Positions 6,433-17,129 are shown, counted from the stretch's first letter. The stretch: 31,173 bases of DNA from Pseudobutyrivibrio sp. UBA1225 (GCA_002309345.1 DBWZ01000080.1:1-31173), one strand, 5' to 3'. Notes: generated from the letters alone by a model not told the origin. Program-made: numbers and translations.

Positions 6433-9225
6433 TTAAATATTAGCTAACAGAATATTTCTATACTGTAAAGCGTTAGTGTTTATACTATCAATTAAGCCCA
6501 AATCAGTTCCGTAAGGAGGAGCCCATGAAGGGAACAATACTCCAGGAATAACCATGCCAGATTCAGCATCTACATCGATGTAGAAAAGAGGTTCTCCAAC
6601 AACTGTAGGGTGCTGTTTGAGCATTTCAGTTTCAGATTGCTCCTCATAATCAGTGTAAATGTCATCTGTTGTAACCCAAGCAACCATATGAAGATCACGC
6701 TTAACTTTCTTACCCTTCTCAACGTCAGAATCTGTAGAAATCTTCTTGACAAATGACTTGAGATAATAAGTAGTATCGTCTTTCTTCGCTGTTGCAATGA
6801 GTTCGGTACCTGTAAATCTAGTAGATTCAGGAACCTTAACAAGGAAGGTATTTTCAAGAAGTTCATCATTGACTTCAAGATACCTTGTAGTAATTGTGCT
6901 TGCTTCAACAGATTCGAATGTGGGGTAGCACTTAATTCCAGTATTGTCATGTGAAATTATGAATTCCTTAACTCGAACTGAGTCATAGTAACCATAAGCA
7001 TCGTGTACTTCGACAATGTCACCAATGTTATAATCAACACGGTATTTGAAATTAGTGTTATAACCAATCTCAGCGTCGAACTTCTTAGTCATCCTGTTTC
7101 CAGGAATTGTAAGTTCTGCAAGAGCCATATCTTTAACAGTTGCTTTCATTACACCATCATCTACAAGCCAATCTACAGTTTCCTGCTTCTTGTTATCATA
7201 GAAATAATTATAAGTCGATGGAACTGACGTTGCATCAACAAACATTTCTCTACGATCCATACCACCAGCAACATTATCCTGAACAGAACCGTAAATATCA
7301 TATGTTTCGACAGGAATGTCTTCAAGTGCTTCCCAATTTTGGGCATTAAATACCTTATACTTATCTTTAAGTCTTGTCCAATAAGTCGAGTTAGATGGAG
7401 CCTTGCCTTTTACTTTGCCAGCTTTGTATTTCTTACGAATATACATAAAACCATCACCACTAGCATTACTAGGTTTATACCATACTAACTTATTTTCGGT
7501 ATACTTAGTTTTATTGCTATAAACATAATCTTTCTGAGTTTTTCTATAAATAGTAATTTTACCAGTTCTACTTGCATCATTAAATGTTATAAAACTGCCA
7601 ATTGCATAATTCTTATTAGACTTCCAATCCTCACATTCTTCAAAACAAGAATGGACTTTAGGTTTGTTTTTGTTTTCGCCCCAAGCTTCATTAGCAAATG
7701 TTTGATGCAAAACATCTTTTACAGTTGTAGGAATCCATGACTCAGACCATGATGGATCAGTTGTATCTATTGGACCTGTTGACTCATAATCTTTTATGCA
7801 TGTCCAGAATCTATAATCATCTTCGCCAATAGTTTCTCTTACAACATCATCCTCTTTATATTTAATAGGACTTTCTTCTGTTCCTGCCTTATACTCATCA
7901 TAATATTGTGCTGGTAGTCCCCAAGATACACGAATATCAACACGATCCCATTTGGTTTTGTCCCAATCACCACCACTTGGGTATGCAGTATTACATTTAA
8001 AATACTGAGTCTCAGCGTCATAACTATTCGAATAAAGCAAAACAGATGAGTATTTTTCCTCACTTCCAGGAACTGTCTCAGGTTCGGTCGATAGATAATA
8101 GTTACCATCTTCAGTAGTTATTGCACCACCTATTTGAGTTCTAGAAACAAGTTGTCCAACCACGTAATGATCTGGGTAAACTCCTGGATTATCAGAATCA
8201 TAATTTTCATTAAACTCATCTGGAGACCAATCTAATGGTGTTTTATAATGATTGGTTTGTTCTGGATCAGTATAGGTACTATGAGGCCAAACTTGAACTG
8301 AATCATTCACTCCAAAATCGATCTTAGCAGCCCATACTTTATTGTTCTTTATTCTTACATTTCCTGTTTCAAGTGTAATCTCTTTATCGTCAAATTCCTT
8401 AACAACATACTTACTTCCTTGACCTTTGTAATAGGCCATGTTCTTGTAAGTTGACATGTCAATTGAGGAATCACTTGCTAAAAGATTATCGAAATCATTT
8501 GAAAAACAAACATAAGGGTTTTCAGTCTGACTTGCTAAATGGCTAGCTCCTTTATAAAGAGAGAAATACATCTTCTTATCATCGGGATTCATGACCATCT
8601 TAAAACTAAACTCATACATGTCACAAAGAGACTTTACGACATCATATAAGTTTTCGCCATGATAAGAACATGGAGACATTTGTATGGAATAAATCGGATC
8701 GTCAATATCTGGTTCAACAAATACTACATTATTAATCTTTCTTTGTGGTTTATTGCCACAATCTTCAGGCTTAATAATATATAAGTTTAACAGATACTCG
8801 ATTGCCATCCAGACAGGAAAGTCTGCTCCGGCATCCTCGTCTTCAGATAATGGATCAAGTATCTTAGTCATATTAACTTGGGTAACTTGATCTCCTTTTA
8901 AATTTCCATCATCGTCATATTTAGCATCATTCCATACTATTCTTCGCTTTAAAATTGACTCAAGTGAATGTCCAGCAATCGTTACAAAGCTGCCATCTTC
9001 TAAGTCAGTAGCGTAATCTACTTTTTCAACTATCATTGTTCTATCAGATTCAGAACATTGAATGTAGTAATCTTGATGAATGTTTGCTAACAGCTCAACA
9101 GCGTCAGCAGGGATGTATAATTCGAAGTCACCAAGATCTTCATATCTATCATTCCAAATAAAAGATTTATAAGAATCAACGATAGCTACTTTCTGCATAT
9201 TTGTATTGAAAGAAGTGACTTCCAT
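6433..9225 (-). CDS. Tail hub (Tal-like, ReqiPepy6 Gp37-like) with inserted aromatic repeats
   Basis: A 930-residue protein. The N-terminus (VDSYKSFIWNDRYEDLGDFE, residues 16-35, then ADAVELLANI) is typical of the siphovirus ReqiPepy6 Gp37-like family, the tail-tip hub. The family's C-terminal part reappears at about 655-760 (MDRREMFVDA, VDYNIGDIVEVHDAYG). Between them, at about 391-618, sit four Trp/Tyr-rich repeats of carbohydrate-binding (CBM5/12-like) style, for example YFKCNTAYPSGGDWDKTKW and WKSNKNYAIGSFITF. The C-terminal 130 residues form another beta domain. The gene lies directly after the distal tail gene, the expected order. It should sit at the tail tip and contact the cell wall. 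I see no peptidase signature. Confidence 0.8.
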   Translation of the reverse strand: MEVTSFNTNMQKVAIVDSYKSFIWNDRYEDLGDFELYIPADAVELLANIHQDYYIQCSESDRTMIVEKVDYATDLEDGSFVTIAGHSLESILKRRIVWNDAKYDDDGNLKGDQVTQVNMTKILDPLSEDEDAGADFPVWMAIEYLLNLYIIKPEDCGNKPQRKINNVVFVEPDIDDPIYSIQMSPCSYHGENLYDVVKSLCDMYEFSFKMVMNPDDKKMYFSLYKGASHLASQTENPYVCFSNDFDNLLASDSSIDMSTYKNMAYYKGQGSKYVVKEFDDKEITLETGNVRIKNNKVWAAKIDFGVNDSVQVWPHSTYTDPEQTNHYKTPLDWSPDEFNENYDSDNPGVYPDHYVVGQLVSRTQIGGAITTEDGNYYLSTEPETVPGSEEKYSSVLLYSNSYDAETQYFKCNTAYPSGGDWDKTKWDRVDIRVSWGLPAQYYDEYKAGTEESPIKYKEDDVVRETIGEDDYRFWTCIKDYESTGPIDTTDPSWSESWIPTTVKDVLHQTFANEAWGENKNKPKVHSCFEECEDWKSNKNYAIGSFITFNDASRTGKITIYRKTQKDYVYSNKTKYTENKLVWYKPSNASGDGFMYIRKKYKAGKVKGKAPSNSTYWTRLKDKYKVFNAQNWEALEDIPVETYDIYGSVQDNVAGGMDRREMFVDATSVPSTYNYFYDNKKQETVDWLVDDGVMKATVKDMALAELTIPGNRMTKKFDAEIGYNTNFKYRVDYNIGDIVEVHDAYGYYDSVRVKEFIISHDNTGIKCYPTFESVEASTITTRYLEVNDELLENTFLVKVPESTRFTGTELIATAKKDDTTYYLKSFVKKISTDSDVEKGKKVKRDLHMVAWVTTDDIYTDYEEQSETEMLKQHPTVVGEPLFYIDVDAESGMVIPGVLFPSWAPPYGTDLGLIDSINTNALQYRNILLANI

Positions 9226-9231
9226 TTTGAA

Positions 9232-10194
9232 TTATACTCCGTAATAATAGATTTTGTTTCTAACACTAGCTGTAATTTCTACACTTCCATCCTTGTCAAT
9301 TACAAGATAGTTGGACCCAGCAGTTAAATACACCCATTCACCGGAAGGTTCCATAGCACTAAGCACATTATATGTGACTCCATTATGCGTATAAGTGAGA
9401 CTCTTTTCTCCTTTTATCGTAGAAAGAGTGATTTTATCCCCAGAAACGATTCCAGTATAACCTTCCAACTGTGCTTCGATTAATGTTTTAATCTTACTCA
9501 GTGAAAAGATGTTGGCTGTATTTGTGAGCGAGTTGTCAATCCTAATTGTATCAGGATCAATTTCGTCATGGTCTACATCAGATCTAAATACCAGTTCAAG
9601 AACAATTCCAGTATCGGCATCTCCTTCGTAGTATACGTCTGTAACTACATAAGGGACTACATCACCCATCAAAAGCTCATTATTATTTGTTGGAACTTTA
9701 GAAAAAGCGAAAGTAAAGTCAGGATTTGATGAAACACTAAATCTTTGTTCTTGTGTCAAGGATTTATAGAAGAATGGTTGTGGACAAAGTATAGAAACTG
9801 TAACACCTTCTTGTGAAGAAAATATTGCAGGTTCATTTGATTCCACATAACCATCTATGTAAAAGTCTTTATTAGTTTTTCCATCACTAGTAGTTATTTT
9901 CAATTTAATGTTTTTCTTAAGCGGAAAGTAAACATAACATTTGCGTCTTATGTCCTCTATTGTGAGTGTATCATGATCCACAAATATCAGATTTAATATA
10001 ATGTTTCTAGTGCCTTTTCTGGCAGAATTAAACAAACCACCATCCATCGATGAAATATCAGCCACGTTTATGGTAGCCTGTCCAGGTCCTAAACCGTCAA
10101 TGGAGGCGATGGCCAACCCCTCCTTCCAAGGATTGGCCAATTCGCACATCATTGATTTGCCAGTGTGGTTTGTAACTGTAAATGACTGAATCAT
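9232..10194 (-). CDS. Distal tail protein (Dit-like)
   Basis: This 320-residue protein follows the tape measure gene and precedes the hub gene, the fixed place of Dit in siphophages. The N-terminal half has the siphovirus tail-component pattern: GLGPGQATINVADISSMDGG, then FNSARKGTRNIILNLIF, IEDIRRKCYVYFPLKKNIKL and VTVSILCPQPFFYK. Dit forms a hexameric ring that joins the tail tube to the hub. The C-terminal region (about 175-320) is beta-rich and ends in GSNYLVIDKDGSVEITASV, a familiar ending of Dit proteins. The start has CGAGGTTTCTAAAG upstream, close to the end of the tape measure gene. Confidence 0.8.
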   Translation of the reverse strand: MIQSFTVTNHTGKSMMCELANPWKEGLAIASIDGLGPGQATINVADISSMDGGLFNSARKGTRNIILNLIFVDHDTLTIEDIRRKCYVYFPLKKNIKLKITTSDGKTNKDFYIDGYVESNEPAIFSSQEGVTVSILCPQPFFYKSLTQEQRFSVSSNPDFTFAFSKVPTNNNELLMGDVVPYVVTDVYYEGDADTGIVLELVFRSDVDHDEIDPDTIRIDNSLTNTANIFSLSKIKTLIEAQLEGYTGIVSGDKITLSTIKGEKSLTYTHNGVTYNVLSAMEPSGEWVYLTAGSNYLVIDKDGSVEITASVRNKIYYYGV

Positions 10195-10196
10195 CT

Positions 10197-13100
10197 TTAG
10201 AAACCTCGTGACATAGAGAGTTGCCTTTGAGTCTGTCTGTAAATGTCAATACGAGACAGAGCCTTAGGCGAGTAGTTGTTTTGTGTAAAGTTGTAAACGT
10301 TTTGCCATCTGTCTTTCATGAAAGGATTAAGTTCAGAATCCTTATTGATGTAATCACCAATTGAGGCATTCTGAGCAGCCATAAGAGAAGACATTACAAT
10401 ACCATTGGCTTTGTTTGCATCAGATGCAAGTTTATCGAGGTCGAAAGTAGGAGTAAGGTCAGCTCTATTTGCTTCAAGCTTCTTTTTTGTATCGGCTGCA
10501 GCTTTGACTGCTTTATCGTTATCGTTTTTCTTTTTCTTTTTCTTTTCATTATTATCTTTATCTTTTGTATTCCAGTAATCAGTATCAAGATCGCCAGCAT
10601 TAAGACCAAGCATTTTAAGAAATGTATTTTTAACGCCTTGCCAGTCGCCTCTTTCTTTTGAAGAGGATGCATTCATGAGATTTAGCATTTCATTACGATT
10701 TGCATTCCACATTTTATTTATGTTTTCAGCAGACATTCCGGCATTAGAATACAGATTTTTTATACTAGCTTCTTGCTGTTTTTGTATTCTATTATAATCA
10801 ACTTCTAATCTACTAAGTTCTGACAAGTATTTTCCAGCATCATTCTTATGATCTTTCATCCAAGCTTGATACTCGCTGGCTGTCATCTGGCCTGTTCTCA
10901 TTTTTTCTACAACATCATAATAGCCTGTAGCCTCTAATTTTCTTCTAACTTCAAGCATTTTATTAAGATATTGTGTTTTTGCTTTTTCCGCTTCTTTGAA
11001 ATTATTATAGTCATTTTTATATGCATTAAATTTATTTTCAAGATCTTTCTGAGTAATTTTAGCATTAGATTGCATTCCAGCGAACATTTCACCAGAGACT
11101 AATTTAGCAGTATTTTCTGCTTCTTGTTCGGTCATGCCTCGTTTTATAGCTTCTTGCTTTAGAATTTCTTCAACTTCTTCTTTCTTTTTGCCAATTAATT
11201 CCTCTTTATGTTCTTCTGCTAATGCCATTCCTTCATTATATTTAGACATCTCATCATCGATTACGGCATCAGTTGCTGCTCCATATTTTCCAATAACATC
11301 AGCAATATTACCAATAGTATCTTCAGATACTTGCTTAATACCATCAGAAGTTACCTTAGTATGTTCTTCTTGTTTTGTCAAAATTGCATCAACAACATTA
11401 TATGCCTCCTCTACAGTTGCCATATAACCTTTTACTCTAGCTTGATCTAATAGGAATTCTTTTGCTTTTTCTCTGTCTAATCCCTCTAATTTAGCTTTTT
11501 GATCTTCCATTATTTTAACTAAATTTTTATTTAGGTCAACCGTTTTAGTGGTGCTATCTGTTTGGTCATAAATATCAACTCTATAATCTCTTAATGAATC
11601 AACATATTCTGTAATACCACGCTCTTTAAGTATATCATTCCATGCAGCAACAGCATCAACGGCCCCGTCTTTAAGAATTTTCTTTTGAGCTTTAGTAAGG
11701 CCCTTCATAGCATTTTCTACTTTTTTACGTCCATCATTGATACCAACTACACAACCCTGCATCACATAGAGATACATATCTCTAGTTACTTTAGAAGGCG
11801 AGTTAATTTGCCAGAAATTTTTCCATCTATCGAGAATCTTTTTATCATCTTCAGTTAATTTCTTATTAACTAAATTAGCATAATTATCGATGCCTTCAAT
11901 TGTTCCTTCTACATAGCCTCTTCCTACTTGGAAACCCGTATCCTTAGCTTCATCCGTCCATTCATTTTTACCAATTTCAAAATTATCAATGTCTTTCCAA
12001 TCAGAAACTATATCTTTAAACGAATTGGTTCCAACTTCTTTAAATGAATCTGCAAGATCATGTATCTGTTTTTGTGCTGAATTTAAACTTTTTGCAAACT
12101 TAGAATTTGGGGCAACCATATTAACAAAATCAGTAAACCAATTAAATAGGGTTGTTCCAAAAGATATCACCGCATATATTGCATAACTAATAAGACCAGC
12201 TATTGCTCTAACAATGGACTTTACTAATGTGATTATAATTAGTCCTAATTTGGCCATTCCATAAACTAATACTTGAGATCTGAATTCAGTATTTGTGAAA
12301 AATTCTGATATTGCATCACCTAATGTATTAATATTTGCATTATGATATGCATATTCCTTACCCATTAGTTGTCTAATGCCTTTTACTGCTGTTTTAACAG
12401 CAACAACTGCTGCTGCAATTGCTAAAATCATAATCGCTATTTGGCCAAAAGACATATTAGCAGTGGTATCAAGATTTAAATTAAGTTTCTTTAAAGCCGA
12501 TGATAATCCATTTAAAATTTGTGGACCATTTTTATACTGAACTAACCACCAGTATCCGTATTCTACATAAAATGCAAAATCTTTAAATCTACCTATTAAT
12601 GAAGGCATTACACTCTGGTTAATCCAATTAAACATTTCGCCCAAATTTTTAACTGACGTTTTTATAGTATTGAAATTACTAGCGATTTTAATTAATGCAG
12701 CACCGCCACCAGTTGTTAATGCACCAATACCAAGAAATTTCAATACCTGGTCTTCGGTTACTATGCCTTTACCATTTGTATTTTTAAAGAATGCATTTAC
12801 GGCTGCCGCTATTTCAGCTGCTAAAAATTCTACTAATTTTCCTATTATTTTTCCAATGTCGTCTCTTCTTCTGTGCAAAACATCTATTACTTTTCCTAAT
12901 AAATCAATTATTAAATTAACTACTTTTTCAATTACTTTATTATATTTATCACCAACTTCTACTATTCTATCTATAAACCCATTAGTAAAAGATACAAATA
13001 CTGTTCCTACTGATTGGCCGATGCTATAAAATAGCTTCTTAAGTTCTGGTAATGCTTTTGATATTACTTCTGCAATATGCTTTACTTTATTAATTATTTT

Positions 13101-16100
13101 ATTAGATGCTTTTGTCGAATCCGAATTAGAAATATCAACAGAATTTATAGCTGCTATAAGAGCTGCTACTCCAGCTGTTAATATTCCAAACGATGCTACT
13201 ACAGAAGATATAGCAAATGCTATTCCTTCTATTACTTTTACAAATTTCGTAGAAAAATCACTATTGGCTTTTGCAGTAAAAAGACCCATGAATATCAACA
13301 CGGCAGACGTTGCAGCAGCCAATATTCCAATTGTAGTCACAACAGAAGCAGGAATAGGTTTAGATGTACCTAATAAGTATATAGCACCCGCTATAGCAAG
13401 AATTGATCCAGTCATGACAAGTGCCAATGAATTTAATTTCTTAAATACTTTTGCATCTTGTATTCTGGCAGCCATTTGGATCATAATAGCCACCATACCC
13501 ATGAATACTGTAATAAGTGTTGTAATAACTGCTAAAGCATACAGCCATGTTGCCTCATTACCATTTTGACTAATGTATTTAACAAGTAAAGCAAATGCTG
13601 CTGCTATAGCAACGACAGCAATTACAGCTCCAGTTATTTTTATACTTATTTTCTTAAGTTTGTCATAACTACTAGCATTAGAAGCTATTCCAGTTATTAA
13701 AACAGCAATAGCGCCCAAAAATGTCATTAGACCTACTATAATAATAAAACTAGATTCTAATCTATCTGCTTTTATTTTTGAAAGAGCAGTCATGGCACCA
13801 ACAAGAATTAGCACAGCCAAAGACATTGATATAATTATTCCAGAAACTCCTGCAAGTTTCGCAAATTGCGAGAAAGTTCCTGCAAAATTAGTAGCTGTCT
13901 TTGAGAATAGATTCATTACTAATACAAGGACCCCGACAGCGCCAGCTAATATTAATATTATTTTAGCTAATGCTTTTATAGCTGTTATTGTATTATCTTT
14001 GTCAAATTTAAATAACAAAACAAGGGCAGACAATGCACCAACTAATATTAAAATACTAAAGGCTACGTCTTTAAACATTTTACCAAGGCTTTGTTTATTA
14101 AAACCTTTTGCAAGTTTCAGTCCAATCTGTCCAACTTGATTTGTTAAGTTATTTAAGACATCATATTCTGTAAGTATTTTCTTATTCTTTGCTAATGCTT
14201 CATTAAGTCTTGCTACGGAATTTATTATAGGTGTTAGTGTTGTGGCTAATACAGCCATGAAGGCTGTGAATATTGTTAAACCATTTTCTAGTTTATCATA
14301 TGGAACAAAAGCTAACGCAGCCATTGCAGCAGCTAAAATACCAACAGCAATAGCAATATTAAGAATCATTTTTGACTGTGCTTGCTTTTGATATGCTTTT
14401 AAAACATCAATACCAGCACCAAGCAATTCATTGATATTATCTATTATCTTAATCTTTTTAACTGTTTTAACTAAATGAGATATGCCAATTGTGGCAGCAG
14501 CAATTCCACCTCCAACAAGGCCAATCTTTTTAGCAATACCATCAAAAGTAAGTTCACCATTATTCTTTAAATTCTTAAAATATTCTGAAATAGGTTTAAA
14601 GAAATTCTTTATTTTATCCCAAACAGATTGTATCTTTTTACCTGTTTTGTCTATTGTAAGATTAAGTTGTGAATATTGTTTATTTACTTCACTGGTTGCA
14701 GTAACTATTTTATTAGTAGCAACAGATTTATTAAATATCTTATTTAAACTAGAAAAGAATTTTCCTAAAGATCCGCCAATTTTTTCAGTAGTTTCCTTAA
14801 ATGTTGTAAGTCCTCTACCGTAATCACTAAGTGACTTCAAAAGATTGACTATAAAATTTTTAGGACCTTCTAACCATGACCAATCTACACTATTTTTTGC
14901 ATTTTTAATTAAACCAAATAAACTATTAAATACTTTCCATATAGCCGTGACTACCATTTTGAATAATCCAAAGGCAGCACTTAGTGGTTTAATATTTAAT
15001 TCCTTAAAACCATTCTTTATACCATTTACAGCTTTTTTAAGACTATTAAATACCCAAACAATTGCTCCAAGTACAGGATATTTTTCTCCAAGTACATCAA
15101 TATTGTCTATCAAATAATCAATAGCAGCACCGAATATTTTAGTATTTTTAACTGCATTCCTAAAAACTGTAATCTTATCACCAAATTTTCCTAATTGATT
15201 AACGATTCCAATTATTCCATTATGTGTATTTTCAAAGAAATTGTTGAAGAATGGAATACGCTTAACAATTGCTTGAACTGGCTGAGAAATAGCCATCCAA
15301 GCAATATCGGCAACTGATGCAAGACCTCTAAAAAATCTAATAAGGTCATTAATTGCATTACTTATAGCTTCTATGTTTTTAGTATCCCAATTTACTATTC
15401 CATTTTTTGAGTTTAATTCTTTATTATTTATAACAAATGCTCTAGTAAAGTTTTGGACAATATCTAAAACTTTTCTAGCTGCTGCAGAAATTCTGTCAAT
15501 AGGAAAAATATTATAAAAACCAGTTTTAACAGATTTAAGAAAGGTTTTAACAATAGCAAGCATATTTTCAATAATTTGCTTAAAATTGTCTCTTCCTGTT
15601 TTCCATTCTCCGTTTACACTTTTATCTTCTCCATCAACTATCTGCTTAAATAATTTATTTCTAATTTTTGCATTGTTATCAATGAAATCATTGAGAACAT
15701 CACTAATTCTTGTATAAAGTTTCTTAGTTTCTTCAAGATCGCCAATAAGTATTCTAAAAGACTGAGCCCAACCTGAACCGATTGCTTCCGCTGTTGTTTC
15801 CATTAACTGCTTGAAGGTCTTAACTCTTGTAGCAGCTTCTTCTGCAGCATCAGCAATAGCCCTTAACTCTTTAATCTGTTTATCAGTGTAGCCTTTTCTC
15901 TTAAGGTCAGCATCTGACATAGCTCCAGACATAATGTCCATTGCTTCAGTAAATATGTCTTTTGTGAGCCAACCTTCTCGTAGAGACTCTCTAAGAGATC
16001 CCCACTTTTTTATCATTCCATCAATGTCTTTTCCAGTTTGTTTACCTTTTACTTTTGTTGTTCTAGCAACTTCAGTAATTACTTTATTAAACTGTTTACC

Positions 16101-16745
16101 TGCAATACCTGATAATTCAAGTGATCTCCAGGTTACATTTGTAAATTTGCCACTCGACATTGCTCTTGAAACAGCTTGCCAACCAATTTGGGCACGTTCC
16201 ATAGTAGCGCCAACGAGTGCTGCAGCATTAGAAAGACCTTTAATGCTACTTACCGACTTATCGAGACTTACGCCTGCTGAAGTAAACATACCTATCATTC
16301 TAGTCATCTGACCAAAATTATAGATAGTTTTATCAGCATACTCATTTAATTCATCAAGGGCATCATTTACATCTTCAATAGAATTTCCATCTTGTTTAAC
16401 ATTTTGATAGATGGTCTGTGTAGATTCAATAATCTTATTATATTCTCCAAGACCATCTCTAATTCCTTGTGTAAGCTTTCTAAACGCTTTATTGCCAAGG
16501 GATACTATTTCATTACCGAGACGGGTTAAAACGCCAAACATAATTTGGCCTTTAACAGTAAATGTATTAGCCAAATTATTTACACTATTTGTAATACTTG
16601 CGAAACCGCTTTTATTTACAGATAGCAATTTATTGTCAAGATTGTTTAACGCTTTAATACTTGAATCAATATTTCCATCGAAATTGGAATTGTCAAATGA
16701 CATTTTCACAACTTGTTCATCGACTGTTGATCCGGAATATGGCAT
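10197..16745 (-). CDS. Tail tape measure protein
   Basis: The largest gene of the window, 2182 residues, between the tail chaperone region and Dit. Residues about 130-215 hold the tape measure N-terminal domain (SSIKGLSNAAALVGATMERA, AVSRAMSSGKFTNVTWRSLE). Residues about 790-1205 contain a long series of hydrophobic helices, and more membrane-like helices lie at about 1435-1535, consistent with a protein that enters the host membrane during DNA entry. Near residue 2060 is a run of six Lys inside a highly charged segment, and the C-terminus is basic. Using the general rule of about 0.15 nm per residue, I would expect a tail of roughly 300 nm. The start is supported by GAGGAGGGTTAATAG upstream. 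Confidence 0.9.
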   Translation of the reverse strand: MPYSGSTVDEQVVKMSFDNSNFDGNIDSSIKALNNLDNKLLSVNKSGFASITNSVNNLANTFTVKGQIMFGVLTRLGNEIVSLGNKAFRKLTQGIRDGLGEYNKIIESTQTIYQNVKQDGNSIEDVNDALDELNEYADKTIYNFGQMTRMIGMFTSAGVSLDKSVSSIKGLSNAAALVGATMERAQIGWQAVSRAMSSGKFTNVTWRSLELSGIAGKQFNKVITEVARTTKVKGKQTGKDIDGMIKKWGSLRESLREGWLTKDIFTEAMDIMSGAMSDADLKRKGYTDKQIKELRAIADAAEEAATRVKTFKQLMETTAEAIGSGWAQSFRILIGDLEETKKLYTRISDVLNDFIDNNAKIRNKLFKQIVDGEDKSVNGEWKTGRDNFKQIIENMLAIVKTFLKSVKTGFYNIFPIDRISAAARKVLDIVQNFTRAFVINNKELNSKNGIVNWDTKNIEAISNAINDLIRFFRGLASVADIAWMAISQPVQAIVKRIPFFNNFFENTHNGIIGIVNQLGKFGDKITVFRNAVKNTKIFGAAIDYLIDNIDVLGEKYPVLGAIVWVFNSLKKAVNGIKNGFKELNIKPLSAAFGLFKMVVTAIWKVFNSLFGLIKNAKNSVDWSWLEGPKNFIVNLLKSLSDYGRGLTTFKETTEKIGGSLGKFFSSLNKIFNKSVATNKIVTATSEVNKQYSQLNLTIDKTGKKIQSVWDKIKNFFKPISEYFKNLKNNGELTFDGIAKKIGLVGGGIAAATIGISHLVKTVKKIKIIDNINELLGAGIDVLKAYQKQAQSKMILNIAIAVGILAAAMAALAFVPYDKLENGLTIFTAFMAVLATTLTPIINSVARLNEALAKNKKILTEYDVLNNLTNQVGQIGLKLAKGFNKQSLGKMFKDVAFSILILVGALSALVLLFKFDKDNTITAIKALAKIILILAGAVGVLVLVMNLFSKTATNFAGTFSQFAKLAGVSGIIISMSLAVLILVGAMTALSKIKADRLESSFIIIVGLMTFLGAIAVLITGIASNASSYDKLKKISIKITGAVIAVVAIAAAFALLVKYISQNGNEATWLYALAVITTLITVFMGMVAIMIQMAARIQDAKVFKKLNSLALVMTGSILAIAGAIYLLGTSKPIPASVVTTIGILAAATSAVLIFMGLFTAKANSDFSTKFVKVIEGIAFAISSVVASFGILTAGVAALIAAINSVDISNSDSTKASNKIINKVKHIAEVISKALPELKKLFYSIGQSVGTVFVSFTNGFIDRIVEVGDKYNKVIEKVVNLIIDLLGKVIDVLHRRRDDIGKIIGKLVEFLAAEIAAAVNAFFKNTNGKGIVTEDQVLKFLGIGALTTGGGAALIKIASNFNTIKTSVKNLGEMFNWINQSVMPSLIGRFKDFAFYVEYGYWWLVQYKNGPQILNGLSSALKKLNLNLDTTANMSFGQIAIMILAIAAAVVAVKTAVKGIRQLMGKEYAYHNANINTLGDAISEFFTNTEFRSQVLVYGMAKLGLIIITLVKSIVRAIAGLISYAIYAVISFGTTLFNWFTDFVNMVAPNSKFAKSLNSAQKQIHDLADSFKEVGTNSFKDIVSDWKDIDNFEIGKNEWTDEAKDTGFQVGRGYVEGTIEGIDNYANLVNKKLTEDDKKILDRWKNFWQINSPSKVTRDMYLYVMQGCVVGINDGRKKVENAMKGLTKAQKKILKDGAVDAVAAWNDILKERGITEYVDSLRDYRVDIYDQTDSTTKTVDLNKNLVKIMEDQKAKLEGLDREKAKEFLLDQARVKGYMATVEEAYNVVDAILTKQEEHTKVTSDGIKQVSEDTIGNIADVIGKYGAATDAVIDDEMSKYNEGMALAEEHKEELIGKKKEEVEEILKQEAIKRGMTEQEAENTAKLVSGEMFAGMQSNAKITQKDLENKFNAYKNDYNNFKEAEKAKTQYLNKMLEVRRKLEATGYYDVVEKMRTGQMTASEYQAWMKDHKNDAGKYLSELSRLEVDYNRIQKQQEASIKNLYSNAGMSAENINKMWNANRNEMLNLMNASSSKERGDWQGVKNTFLKMLGLNAGDLDTDYWNTKDKDNNEKKKKKKNDNDKAVKAAADTKKKLEANRADLTPTFDLDKLASDANKANGIVMSSLMAAQNASIGDYINKDSELNPFMKDRWQNVYNFTQNNYSPKALSRIDIYRQTQRQLSMSRGF

Positions 16746-16748
16746 CTA

Positions 16749-17129
16749 TTAACCCTCCTCTCTAAAGTATTTTCTAATTTTAGCAATCACTGGATTTATA
16801 GCTGAATCTATATAATTATATCCTTGAGTCCAAGAACCATCTAAAGATGCGTGTCCAGAATCAATAATAACTGCTATATTAACCCCTTGATTAACATTTG
16901 TATTATACCAAATGAGACTGGTTCTTCCATTTTCCTCATTTATCTCATAGTACCAAGAATTAGCAGTTTTGCCTGTTCGAACAGGGGTAGCAGCCTGCAA
17001 TCTATCTACCCCTTCTTGCCCGAACTCATTCAATTTAATGAATTTTTTGTCTATTTTCATCTTTTCAAGACGATTTTTCATTCTATTATTAAATCTTTTG
17101 TCGTATCCAAATGTAACAACTTGTTTCAT
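16749..17129 (-). CDS. HK97 gp10-like tail completion protein
   Basis: A 126-residue protein with the HK97 gp10-type pattern: a basic helical N-terminus, GQEGVDRLQAATPVRTGKTA (residues 38-57), SWYYEI, IAVIIDSGHASLDG and a C-terminal YIDSAINPVIAKIRKYF. Proteins of this family act in head-tail joining or tail completion. Here it lies between the second tail chaperone and the tape measure gene, not between the capsid and major tail genes where gp10 usually stands. AAGGAGAATTCTATT precedes the ATG. Identity of the fold is fairly sure; the exact joining role is inferred. Confidence 0.7.
   Translation of the reverse strand: MKQVVTFGYDKRFNNRMKNRLEKMKIDKKFIKLNEFGQEGVDRLQAATPVRTGKTANSWYYEINEENGRTSLIWYNTNVNQGVNIAVIIDSGHASLDGSWTQGYNYIDSAINPVIAKIRKYFREEG

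Noticed and set aside
10500..16752. Many plus-strand open frames of 60-125 codons opposite the tape measure gene
   Set aside because: They arise from the low-complexity, AT-rich helical coding of the tape measure; none has convincing domains or gene spacing.
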